Below, piece after piece: positions 52,531 through 60,648 of a stretch of DNA of 64,000 nucleotides. Location of the stretch: contig JARGPL010000021.1 in assembly GCA_029210175.1 (NCBI GenBank), positions 23,512-87,511 of the forward strand. The letters run 5' to 3'. The notes below the pieces were generated by a model. It did not search any database. It was not told the DNA's origin and worked only from the letters and a program-made list of their open reading frames with translations. Position 1 is the stretch's first letter; the number at the start of each line of letters is the position of its first letter. The position numbers and the translations under genes were made by a program. The DNA comes from Minwuia sp. GTDB lineage: Bacteria > Pseudomonadota > Alphaproteobacteria > Minwuiales > Minwuiaceae.

Positions 52531-53301
52531 ATGGCCTATCAATTCATCATCTCGGAAGTGGCGGACGGTGTCGCGACCGTGACCCTGAACAGGCCGGACG
52601 CGCTGAACGCCCTGACCATCGACCTGCTGACCGAAGCGGGCGACGCCCTGGGTGACCTGTCCGCGCGCGATGACGTCTCCGTCGTGATCCTGACCGGCGC
52701 GGGCCGCGCCTTCTCAGCCGGGGTTGATCTGAAGGCGCTGCAGGCCGCGGGTCAGGATGTCAGTGCCGGCGACGTGGGGGATGCCCTGAACAGTGCCGCA
52801 CGCCGGGTGCAGCAGTTGCTGTCCGGCATGCCCCAGGCGACCATCGCCAAGGTCAACGGGTTCTGTTTCACCGGCGGGCTGGAGATCATGCTGGCCTGCG
52901 ACATCATCATCGCCGCCGACGAGGCCAGGTTCGGCGACACCCACGCGATGATCGGCCTGCGCCCGACCTGGGGCATGACCCAGCGCCTTGCCCGCCGCGT
53001 CGGCATGATGCGCGCCAAGGAACTGTCATTCACCGCCCGGACCATTTCGGGTACCGAGGCCGCGAGCTACGGCATGGTGCTGGAATCCCTGCCCCGCGCC
53101 GATCTGGATGCCCATGTGGCCAGCCTCGCGGCATCGATTGCCACCAACAGCTCCGGCTCCATCGCCGCCTACAAGGACCTCTATGGCCGGTCGGAGAATG
53201 CCGGACTGGACGACGGGCTGATCTATGAAGCCGAGACGAAATACAGCATCAGCGACGTCGAGGAACGCATGGCCGCCATCCTCGCCCGACTGAAGGGCTG
53301 A
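52531..53301 (+). CDS. enoyl-CoA hydratase/isomerase family protein
   Basis: A 256-residue crotonase-fold enzyme with VATVTLNRPDALNALTIDLL, the oxyanion-hole segment GAGRAFSAGVDLKAL, NGFCFTGGLEIMLACDIIIAAD and the C-terminal helices (SNSSGSIAAYKDLY-like region). It hydrates or isomerises an enoyl-CoA. GGGGAG lies 7 bases before the ATG; the frame is open upstream to 52195 but into the fnr-divergent region without similarity. It precedes a broken acyl-CoA synthetase gene. Confidence 0.9.
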   Translation: MAYQFIISEVADGVATVTLNRPDALNALTIDLLTEAGDALGDLSARDDVSVVILTGAGRAFSAGVDLKALQAAGQDVSAGDVGDALNSAARRVQQLLSGMPQATIAKVNGFCFTGGLEIMLACDIIIAADEARFGDTHAMIGLRPTWGMTQRLARRVGMMRAKELSFTARTISGTEAASYGMVLESLPRADLDAHVASLAASIATNSSGSIAAYKDLYGRSENAGLDDGLIYEAETKYSISDVEERMAAILARLKG

Positions 53302-53414
53302 GACACTCTCACGACCGTCGACCGCCACAGGGATGTGTACGGAGCATCTGCGGGCGTGACCGGCGGCGACCGATCACGGCATTTCGGGAACCAGCAGGTT
53401 TTGGAGAATGTTTC

Positions 53415-53880
53415 ATGGCGAATCTGGGCAACGAACCGATCCGGAACAGGGACGACCTGAAACGCTTCGAGGCGGAGATGACGCTGGAACAGCGCCTGCC
53501 GGAGCGCAGCATTCTGGATGTGTTCATCGGCAGCGCCGCGCAGAACCCCGAATCAACCGCCATCACCATGCTGATGACCGGCGCCCCGGATGAAGAGCCG
53601 CGCCGCGTCAGCTATGCCCAGGTGCTCGGTCAGATCAGGCAGGCGGCAAACCTGTTCTCGGAACTCGACGGCCCGACACCGGGCGTCGCCTACATGCTGC
53701 CGTCACTGGTGGAAACCAATGTGACGCTCTGGGGTGCGGAACGGTGGGCCATGCGGTCCCGATCAACTTCCTGCTGCAGCCTGAAAGCATTGCCGAACTG
53801 CTGAAGGCGTCCGGCGCCAGGGTACTGGTCGCCCGCGGCCCCCATCCACAGCTGGATATCTGGGAAAAGGCGCTTAAACG
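53415..53880 (+). pseudogene. acyl-CoA synthetase, frameshifted and truncated
   Basis: The first 109 codons read as the N terminus of a roughly 630-residue AMP-forming acyl-CoA synthetase (TLEQRLPERSILDVF, GAPDEEPRRVSYAQVLGQIRQAANLF, GVAYMLPSLVETNVTLWGAE). At about 53741 one base is missing. The sequence then continues in the +2 frame (GHAVPINFLLQPESIAELLKASGARVLVA, GPHPQLDIWEKALK) and similarity ends near 53880. The adenylation P-loop and everything after it are absent. The break marks the left edge of the region I read as an inserted island. An upstream GAGAATGTTTC precedes the ATG. Confidence 0.85.
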
Positions 53881-53992
53881 AGCACTTGGAGCGGCACGAA
53901 ACCGTGACAGGTCCACAGACTGTCTAACGGATGGGGAATAGCTCAATCCAGGCGATCACCTCGGCTGGATAAATTCCCCTTCCAACGCCCGA

Positions 53993-55531
53993 TCAGGGAT
54001 CTATTCGATGCTTGAATTGAGGTTCGTAGTTGCGCAATGCCCTTGAGATTGTGTGACTGATAACCTGACGCGTTTCCAAAGGCGAAATCACGTCATCTAT
54101 CAGCCCCATTTCTGCTGCAGCGTAGCAACTGGCGGCTGCTTCGAGTTCGGACAGAATTTCGGTTTTTCGCACTTGCGGATCCGGCGATTCAGCGAGTTCC
54201 TTGCCGTGCAGAAGCATGACGCCAGCCTCTGGTCCCATCACGTCAAAGAACGCCGTTGGCCAGGCAACAATAGCGTTCGGCTCACAGACTCGACCGCACA
54301 TTGCAAGGTAGGCCATACCGACGGCTTTCCGGATCACCACCGTGACCTTTGGTACTGTCGCGCTGATAAGCGAGTTCATCAGACGACCACAAAGGCTGAC
54401 CATTCGCTGTCTCTCGATTTCCGGACCGACAAGAAACCCCGGCGTATCACACAGGAATATGAGCGGAATGTGGAAAGCATCGCAGGTATCGATGAATTTT
54501 CTGGCCTTGATGGCCGCTTTCTGATCGAGGACGCCTGCCATGAATTTGGGATTGTTCGCAATAATGCCCACGGGCCGACCGTCGATCCTGGCCAGGGAAG
54601 TGGCGAGGTTCGGGCCATAGTCGCGCCTGATCGGCAGGACGCTGTCGGCATCGGCCAACAGGCGGATCAATGCGTTGGCGTCATAGGCCCGCCTCTGATT
54701 TTCCGGCACCAGCGACGCGAGTTCACGCGCTCCTTCGTCAGAGCTGCAGGGGGCCGGATTGGCCGGGGCCTGCGGCGGCATTTCATGCGCGTTGGTTGGC
54801 ATGAAAGACAGGAACCGGCGCACCGATTCCAGCGCGGCCACTTCATCCTCCGCGACGAGATCAACCTGTCCGGTTTGACGGGCTGACATGTCGATGCCAC
54901 CAATCTCTTCAGCCGAAAAATCCTGGCCGATGCCAACCTTCACGATGGGCGGCCCCGACATCCCCAGGAACCCCGTTCCCTTGACGATACCGACAAAGTC
55001 ACCTTGAGACGAAACGAACGACGGCCCGCCGAAACTCGGCCCCATCATCAGGGATGCTTGCGGCACCAGCCCGCTCATCTGAAGATGGTGTACGAACCCC
55101 TCACCCAGTGCGGCGGATTGAGCGCCACGCCCTTCCTGAAGTCTTGCAGCACCAGCCTCGTTGAGCATCACGAAGGGGATGCGTTCGCGGATGGCAAGCT
55201 GCCGCGCCCTGGAGAGTTTGACTTCGGCCACCCGTCCTCTTGTCCCGGCCAGCACCGAAGGGTCGTCGGCAGACACATACACCGGACGCCCGTCGATCAG
55301 GCCGTGACCGACGATGGTGCCATCGGCAGGGGTTCGTTCTTTCAAAGAGGGTGTCTGACTGGTCGCCAAAAGCCCCAGTTCGCGAAAACTGCCGTCGTCC
55401 AGCAGATGATCCAGGCGTTTTCGCGCTGTAAGTTTTCCCGCATTGGCCAGCTTCCTGAGCGGCGCCTCGCCCCCCATCGCGCGCGCCCGTTTTCGGTGTT
55501 CATCAAGATCATCCGTCGTCTTCGAATCCAT
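53993..55531 (-). CDS. acyl-CoA carboxylase carboxyltransferase (beta) subunit
   Basis: A 512-residue protein of the propionyl/methylcrotonyl/geranyl-CoA carboxylase beta family, with both crotonase-like halves: KLTARKRLDHLLDDGSF, ADDPSVLAGTRGRV, LNEAGAARLQEG and GPSFGGPSF in the first; PENQRRAYDANALIRLLAD, NNPKFMAGVLDQKAAIKARKFI, LCDTPGFLVGPE and MCGRVCEPNAIVAWPTAFFDVMGPE in the second. It moves the carboxyl group from biotin to an acyl-CoA. No biotin carboxylase or biotin carrier gene accompanies it. It is the last gene of the minus-strand island operon, 45 bases after the CoA ligase. Confidence 0.9.
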   Translation of the reverse strand: MDSKTTDDLDEHRKRARAMGGEAPLRKLANAGKLTARKRLDHLLDDGSFRELGLLATSQTPSLKERTPADGTIVGHGLIDGRPVYVSADDPSVLAGTRGRVAEVKLSRARQLAIRERIPFVMLNEAGAARLQEGRGAQSAALGEGFVHHLQMSGLVPQASLMMGPSFGGPSFVSSQGDFVGIVKGTGFLGMSGPPIVKVGIGQDFSAEEIGGIDMSARQTGQVDLVAEDEVAALESVRRFLSFMPTNAHEMPPQAPANPAPCSSDEGARELASLVPENQRRAYDANALIRLLADADSVLPIRRDYGPNLATSLARIDGRPVGIIANNPKFMAGVLDQKAAIKARKFIDTCDAFHIPLIFLCDTPGFLVGPEIERQRMVSLCGRLMNSLISATVPKVTVVIRKAVGMAYLAMCGRVCEPNAIVAWPTAFFDVMGPEAGVMLLHGKELAESPDPQVRKTEILSELEAAASCYAAAEMGLIDDVISPLETRQVISHTISRALRNYEPQFKHRIDP

Positions 55532-55576
55532 GGTCTGAGCCCTCTTCAGCTGGTGGTCGTCACCGTCGTTCGGCGT

Positions 55577-57154
55577 TCATGGGTCTGAACGCTCGGAACT
55601 CAGGAACCATTCTTTCAACTCGACTTTTCGCACCTTGCCGCTCGCGGTCTTGGGCAACGTCGCACGCCCGAAAACAAATGCCGGAATCTTGTACGAAGCG
55701 AGCCGCCCCTTGCAGAACGCCTGTATGTCTTCGACACCTGGCACAGCCCCGGGGGCCGACGGCACGATGAAGGCGGCGGCGACTTCGCCGCGTCTGCGGT
55801 CGGGCACGCCAACAATTGAAATTTCCTGAACGGCATCGTGACGCTCCAGAAAGGCCTCCACTTCCCGGGAGGCAAAATTAAACCCGGAGGATTTGATGAT
55901 GTCATTGAACCTCCCCATCCAGATCAGACGTCCCTTCTTGTCAAATCGACCAACATCCCCGGTATGAAGCCAGCCATCCTGATCAATTGTCTTGTGTGTC
56001 GCCGATGCATTGTTGAAGTAACCATTCATGTTGAAGGGTGACCTGACCAGGATGGCACCATCCTCGTCCGCGGCGGCCTCCCGCCCGCCTTCTGTCATCA
56101 GCCGGATTTCCACCTGCGCCAACGGGAAGCCTTCCGTGGTCATTGTCTCCGGATCCATATCGGCGAGAAAGGAGGACGGACCCGATGTCTCGGTCATGCC
56201 ATAACCGGTTGACACGGCCTCAAGGCCGAAGCGTTCGAAAAGCTCCAGCGATTCCGGGCGCCTGGGGAACACGTTCGCCAGGCGAAGAGTGGCCACGCGG
56301 TCGGTCGTGAACGCCGGCAGAGCGCCAATCTCCTCCAGCACACCGGTAATACAGCCGATCGTGGTGCAGCCGACATGTTCAATGATCTCCAGGGCCTCCC
56401 TGGCATCAAACCGTTCCTGAAGGACAATCGTCCCGCCGACGAACAGGGCCCGAAGCACCTCGTTCTGACACCCGGTGATGGCGAAAAGCGGATAGACCAG
56501 AAATGTCACGTCGCCGTCGCGAAAGGCGGTTGCGAGGTTCCTGGCATTGTTGAGGCTTCGGTGACTCAGCATGACGCCCTTGGGCAGGGACGTCGTCCCG
56601 GACGTATAAAGGATGTAGGCCATGCTGGACACGTCGTCCGCCGGAGAGAAAACGCTCGTCGGGGTCCCCAGGTCACAGGCTTCCGCCCAGCTCAGGTGAT
56701 CCGGCGGAAGATCTCGTGGCGGACGCGCAACAACCACATGCTCCAGGTCAGAATCACGACCGAGAGACCGAACGACCTCTTCCAGCACAGTCAGGTAGGA
56801 GAACTCGTTCGACTCTCCTTGCGTGAACAGTATTCGCGCTCCACTATCGCGCAGAATATGGGTCAGATCATCGACACGCAGCCGGGTGTTGATCGGCGTC
56901 AGCACCGCGCCCGCGCGCGTGGCTGCGAACTGTACAACGATCCACTCCCAGACATTCGACATCCATAACGCAATCCGGTCTCCGGGCTGAACGCCGAGCG
57001 AGATCATTCCGGCGGCCAGCCGACTGACTTCGCGGTCCAGAGCCGAATAGCTCCAGGTGGTCCCATCTGAAACGATGAACGGCCTGTCCTCATATCGGGC
57101 GACGGCATTTTTGAACAAATTGTCGACAGTCAAGAAATTATCTGATTGTGTCAT
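55577..57154 (-). CDS. AMP-dependent acyl-CoA synthetase/ligase
   Basis: A 525-residue ANL ligase with P-loop ILYTSGTTSLPKGVMLSH (Ser replacing the usual third Gly), STGYGMTETSGPSS, GWLHTGDVG and WMGRFNDIIKSSGFNFASREVE, and catalytic Lys in TLPKTASGKVRKVEL. The medium length suggests a short, branched, cyclic or aromatic acid as substrate. GGGAG lies 7 bases before the ATG. It sits between the monooxygenase and carboxyltransferase genes, so it probably activates the acid released after ring opening (inference). Confidence 0.93.
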   Translation of the reverse strand: MTQSDNFLTVDNLFKNAVARYEDRPFIVSDGTTWSYSALDREVSRLAAGMISLGVQPGDRIALWMSNVWEWIVVQFAATRAGAVLTPINTRLRVDDLTHILRDSGARILFTQGESNEFSYLTVLEEVVRSLGRDSDLEHVVVARPPRDLPPDHLSWAEACDLGTPTSVFSPADDVSSMAYILYTSGTTSLPKGVMLSHRSLNNARNLATAFRDGDVTFLVYPLFAITGCQNEVLRALFVGGTIVLQERFDAREALEIIEHVGCTTIGCITGVLEEIGALPAFTTDRVATLRLANVFPRRPESLELFERFGLEAVSTGYGMTETSGPSSFLADMDPETMTTEGFPLAQVEIRLMTEGGREAAADEDGAILVRSPFNMNGYFNNASATHKTIDQDGWLHTGDVGRFDKKGRLIWMGRFNDIIKSSGFNFASREVEAFLERHDAVQEISIVGVPDRRRGEVAAAFIVPSAPGAVPGVEDIQAFCKGRLASYKIPAFVFGRATLPKTASGKVRKVELKEWFLSSERSDP

Positions 57155-57201
57155 GCAGCACTCCCAATATCCTGCAAATATAGATCGTCAATTTATTGAT
57201 C

Positions 57202-58686
57202 TCAGTTCCAAGCCGTGGATTCGAATGCCATTTCCGGACTCATCTTGCTGCTTCGACGCATTTGACCCAACGTTCCAGGATGAAATGATAGAATTCTACC
57301 GTCTCTGTTCTTGTAGAAATTTGTACAATCCCCGGACCAGCTCATTTTCTGAAGTTTATCCTGCAGATCATCACTCAGCTTTATTGTTTCAGATTCTCTG
57401 GCGTCCACGTATTTGGAATTACTATCATCAATATATTTGATTATATTCACTATGCTTTCAGCATTTATCTCCGCTGATAAAAACAGTGACGTATAGGCGG
57501 CAACGCCATTGATGCCGCAAACCGTGAAATAGTTGGGGAAGCCTGGGATCGCGATGCCGTTGAAAGCGCGCGGGCTCTCGGCAAGTGCCTCGGCGAGAGT
57601 GCGGCCCCCGACCCCATGCACCTCAACGGCCGCCGAGCCGTCATCGCGACCGCCAAGTTTGTAGCCGGTGCAGAAAATGATGATGTCGAACGAGCGCTCC
57701 GTGCCTTCGCTGTCAGTCAGCCCGCGCGATGTGGCACGTGAGGCGCCGTGCGGCACCAGCGTCACATGATCCTGTGCAAGGGCCGGGTAGTAGTCATCCG
57801 AAACAAGAACACGCTTGCAACCTGGCTCGTAGTCCGGCGTCAACATCTTGCGTACCTCTTGATCCTGAATGGCTGCATACATGGCCCCCAGGCAGATCTG
57901 GCGGAGATCTTCCACTTTTTGCTCGTCCCTTCGGAACACACGGTGAAGGAAGAGAGAGCGGCGATAGAGCTTCCGCCAGTGCTTGCGCCAAACCTGCCTG
58001 TCAGCGCGGAATGCCAGCTTCTGATCTTCTGAATAAGGCCTGTTGTCGCGTGCAACAATCCAGTTGGGAGAGCGCTGGAAGACGGTCAGACGCGCTGCAC
58101 GGCGGGCGACTTCGGGCACAACCTGAACTGCACTTGCGGCGCTTCCGACGACGGCGACATTCTTTCCCGTGAGGTCAACATCGTGCCGCCAGTTGCCCGA
58201 GTGCCAATAGGTGCCTTCAAAGTCATCCAGGCCCTGGATCCTTGGCAGATTGGGCGACGTGAGTCCGCCGGTTGCCGAGATCAAAATGCGATGCTCTGCG
58301 GTCTGACCATCTGCCAGCCGCAGCTTCCAGACGCCACGATGCGTGTCGAAATGCGCTGCGCGGACGTCCGTGGCGAAACGAATGCGGTTGAGAAGGTCGA
58401 ACTGATCGGCGCTGTTTCTGATGTAGCGCTGAATCTCGGGCTGTGTCGCATATATCTGAGACCAGTCGGGGTTCGGCGCGAAAGAGTAGCTGTACAGGTG
58501 GGACGGCACGTCGCAACACAACCCCGGATAGGAGTTGCGGAGCCAGGTCCCGCCAACATCGGCTTGCTTCTCATAGATTGTAAAACTGTCAATACCGTGA
58601 CGGCGAAGCAGCATTCCCATCATCACGCCGCTTATTCCGGCGCCGAGAATACCAATCTGAGATGTGGTCTCATCATTCTGCATCAT
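57202..58686 (-). CDS. flavin-containing Baeyer-Villiger-type monooxygenase
   Basis: A 494-residue class B flavoprotein. The FAD motif is IGILGAGISGVMMGML, followed by GGTWLRNSYPGLCCDVPSHLYSYSF. The fingerprint FEGTYWHSGNW matches the Baeyer-Villiger pattern Phe-x-Gly-x-x-x-His-x-x-x-Trp. The NADPH fold is VAVVGSAASAVQVVPEV, and IIIFCTGYKL is near the end. It would insert oxygen next to a ketone, or oxidise another heteroatom. The ATG at 58686 is 4 bases after the acyl-CoA dehydrogenase stop. The last 300 bases are distinctly AT-rich compared with the rest of the window, supporting foreign origin. Confidence 0.9.
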   Translation of the reverse strand: MMQNDETTSQIGILGAGISGVMMGMLLRRHGIDSFTIYEKQADVGGTWLRNSYPGLCCDVPSHLYSYSFAPNPDWSQIYATQPEIQRYIRNSADQFDLLNRIRFATDVRAAHFDTHRGVWKLRLADGQTAEHRILISATGGLTSPNLPRIQGLDDFEGTYWHSGNWRHDVDLTGKNVAVVGSAASAVQVVPEVARRAARLTVFQRSPNWIVARDNRPYSEDQKLAFRADRQVWRKHWRKLYRRSLFLHRVFRRDEQKVEDLRQICLGAMYAAIQDQEVRKMLTPDYEPGCKRVLVSDDYYPALAQDHVTLVPHGASRATSRGLTDSEGTERSFDIIIFCTGYKLGGRDDGSAAVEVHGVGGRTLAEALAESPRAFNGIAIPGFPNYFTVCGINGVAAYTSLFLSAEINAESIVNIIKYIDDSNSKYVDARESETIKLSDDLQDKLQKMSWSGDCTNFYKNRDGRILSFHPGTLGQMRRSSKMSPEMAFESTAWN

Positions 58687-58690
58687 GCTC

Positions 58691-59836
58691 TCAATTTTCC
58701 TGCTGGAGCACGGCAGTCCGGGCAATGGTCCGGAGTTGGATCTCTGTCGTGCCTTCGGTGATCGGGTAGAGCCGCGCATCCCTGAAATAGCGTTGGACCG
58801 GGGCGTCGTTGATATAGCCAACGCCGGCAAATATCCGCATTGCCTGGTCGGTTATGCTTACGGCTGCTTCACTGGCGACCACCTTCGCCATTGAGGCATC
58901 CAGCAGTACGGGCATTTCCGCGTCTTTTCGACTGGCGGCGTTGTAGACGTGCAGGTGCGCGCTGCGCAGTTCGATCAGCATCTGCGCCAGCTTCATCTGG
59001 ATCGCCTGATGCTGCATGATCGGGACACCAAAGGTTTCGCGCATGCCCGAATAGGACAGTGCCGATTCGTAACCGGCACGCGCCACGCCCAGACTTCGCG
59101 CGGCATGGGTGATGCGTCCCTCTTCCAGGACCGACATCACGTAGTCCATTCCACGCCCGGCCTCGCCGAGAAGGGCGTCAGACGGAACCTCGCAGTCCAG
59201 AAACACGTTGCCCGTTTCCATGGACCGGTGGCCGAGCTTGTCCATCTTCTGGATATCGACGCCAGGTGTGTCGCTGTCGACGAGAAAGATGCTGACACCG
59301 TTCCGCCTTGCGTCCCGATCCGTGTAAACGACAACAATCATGAAGTCGGAGCACGGTGCGCCGGTAATGTAGAGTTTGTTGGCCCTGATCCGCCACCCGG
59401 TCGACGTGCGTTCGGCGCGCCCGTTCATTGCAAGTACGTCTGAGCCCGCATTGGGCTCCGTCATAGCGAAAGCGGATGCCTTGTCGCCGTCAACAAGAGG
59501 TTTCAGATACCGCTCGATCTGCGCAGGCGTGCCAAGCTGCGGCAGCAGGTTCTGACCGAGTCCCAGCAGGCCGGTGCAAAGGCCGGCGCAAACCTTGGCG
59601 CATTCCTCAATCATGATGCAGCGTTCCCAAAGCCCGCTTTCCGTGCCGCCAAATACTTCAGGAACACCAAGGCCCAGCAATCCGATCTCGGCGGCCTTTT
59701 TCCTCAGTATGCGCGGATAAACTCCGGTGCTCTCGGCCTCATCGACCAGAGGTGCGATCTCGCGTGCCGCGAAACGTGCGCAGGTGTCGCGGAAACTCCG
59801 CTGCTCTTCTGTCTCAAATAGCACAAGGCCTCCCAT
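58691..59836 (-). CDS. acyl-CoA dehydrogenase family protein
   Basis: A 381-residue ACAD of normal length: FETEEQRSFRDTCARFAAREIAPLVDEAE, FAMTEPNAGSDVLAMNGRAER, WRIRANKLYITGAP, the C-terminal CYS-free helix RETFGVPIMQHQAIQMKLAQM, and IFAGVGYINDAPVQRYFRDARLYPITEGTTEIQL with the catalytic-type Glu in EGTTEIQ. It is the first gene of the minus-strand island operon and diverges from the TetR gene. The ATG at 59836 begins MGGLVLFETEEQ; a GTG three to four codons later is an alternative behind GGAGG. Confidence 0.92.
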   Translation of the reverse strand: MGGLVLFETEEQRSFRDTCARFAAREIAPLVDEAESTGVYPRILRKKAAEIGLLGLGVPEVFGGTESGLWERCIMIEECAKVCAGLCTGLLGLGQNLLPQLGTPAQIERYLKPLVDGDKASAFAMTEPNAGSDVLAMNGRAERTSTGWRIRANKLYITGAPCSDFMIVVVYTDRDARRNGVSIFLVDSDTPGVDIQKMDKLGHRSMETGNVFLDCEVPSDALLGEAGRGMDYVMSVLEEGRITHAARSLGVARAGYESALSYSGMRETFGVPIMQHQAIQMKLAQMLIELRSAHLHVYNAASRKDAEMPVLLDASMAKVVASEAAVSITDQAMRIFAGVGYINDAPVQRYFRDARLYPITEGTTEIQLRTIARTAVLQQEN

Positions 59837-59859
59837 CGCTTGACTCGAATGCGACCGGA

Positions 59860-59878
59860 AGTGTAGTGAAGTCACACT
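59860..59878. promoter_or_regulatory. imperfect palindrome AGTGT-N9-ACACT, candidate TetR operator
   Basis: Lies in the 92-bp divergent gap between the acyl-CoA dehydrogenase and tetR genes, 24 bases upstream of the former. The half-sites AGTGT and ACACT, with a second overlapping symmetry TAGTG/CACTA, make it the best candidate for binding by the adjacent TetR protein, which would then control both divergent transcripts. Confidence 0.4.
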
Positions 59879-59928
59879 AATTTTCGCAAGAGCAATATTG
59901 CCCTCGGATCAAGGTAGTGATCGGCCAA

Positions 59929-60594
59929 ATGGAAAGCACCGCGAGGAAGCGCCCATCGATACGCCCTTCATCCGCAAAGAGCAGTCCAGACACCTTGCTG
60001 GACGCAGCCGAGGAGCTGTTCGGACACTACGGTCTTGAGGCCGTGTCGTTGAATCAGGTCAGAAAACATGCCGGTTCGCGCCATGCGTCCGTGATCCAGT
60101 ATCACTTTGGCACCAAGCGGGATCTCGTAAGAGCCGTCTTTGAACGTCGCGCGCCACGTATCAACAAGCGTCGGAACGAATTGCTTGACCGCGTTGATCG
60201 CACAGGTGACAGCGAGGAACTGAGGCGGCTTTTGAGCGCGCTGATCAAGCCTCTGGTCGAAGAAGGTGCGGCGTCGGAAAAGGGCAGGAACTACGTGCTG
60301 TTTGTCGACAGCATGCGCCGAAGCCCGGATGTCGGCTTCGCCACGATCATGGACGCCCATCACATGTCGGGCCTGCACCGCATTGTCGAACGGATCGAGC
60401 AAATTCGATCCGACCTGCCGAAGAGAGAAGTGAGACTACGGTTTCGGCTCATCCAATCCTGGATCATCGAATCTGCTGCGGATTGGGAGCGGCGTCGAAC
60501 GAGGGGCGAAGAGCCGTCGGGACCCGAATATGAGACCTACGTGAATATGGTGACCCGCATGTGTGTGGCAGCCATTGCCATCGAAGCGCAGTAA
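59929..60594 (+). CDS. TetR/AcrR family transcriptional regulator
   Basis: About 221 residues. The N-terminal HTH reads LLDAAEELFGHYGLEAVSLNQVRKHAGSRHASVIQYHFGTKRDLVRAVFERR, a standard TetR DNA-binding domain. The ligand domain after residue 70 resembles that of regulators with a C-terminal TetR_C domain over large ligand pockets (VEEGAASEKGRNYVLFVDSMRRSP). It lies between two divergent catabolic operons and is the likely local regulator, possibly responding to an acyl-CoA or the island's substrate. A GTG at 59917 is an alternative start. Confidence 0.87.
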   Translation: MESTARKRPSIRPSSAKSSPDTLLDAAEELFGHYGLEAVSLNQVRKHAGSRHASVIQYHFGTKRDLVRAVFERRAPRINKRRNELLDRVDRTGDSEELRRLLSALIKPLVEEGAASEKGRNYVLFVDSMRRSPDVGFATIMDAHHMSGLHRIVERIEQIRSDLPKREVRLRFRLIQSWIIESAADWERRRTRGEEPSGPEYETYVNMVTRMCVAAIAIEAQ

Positions 60595-60648
60595 AGATTC
60601 GTCGTCACACGGCGGTATTCGAGTAATCATAAAGGTGATGGACTGACC

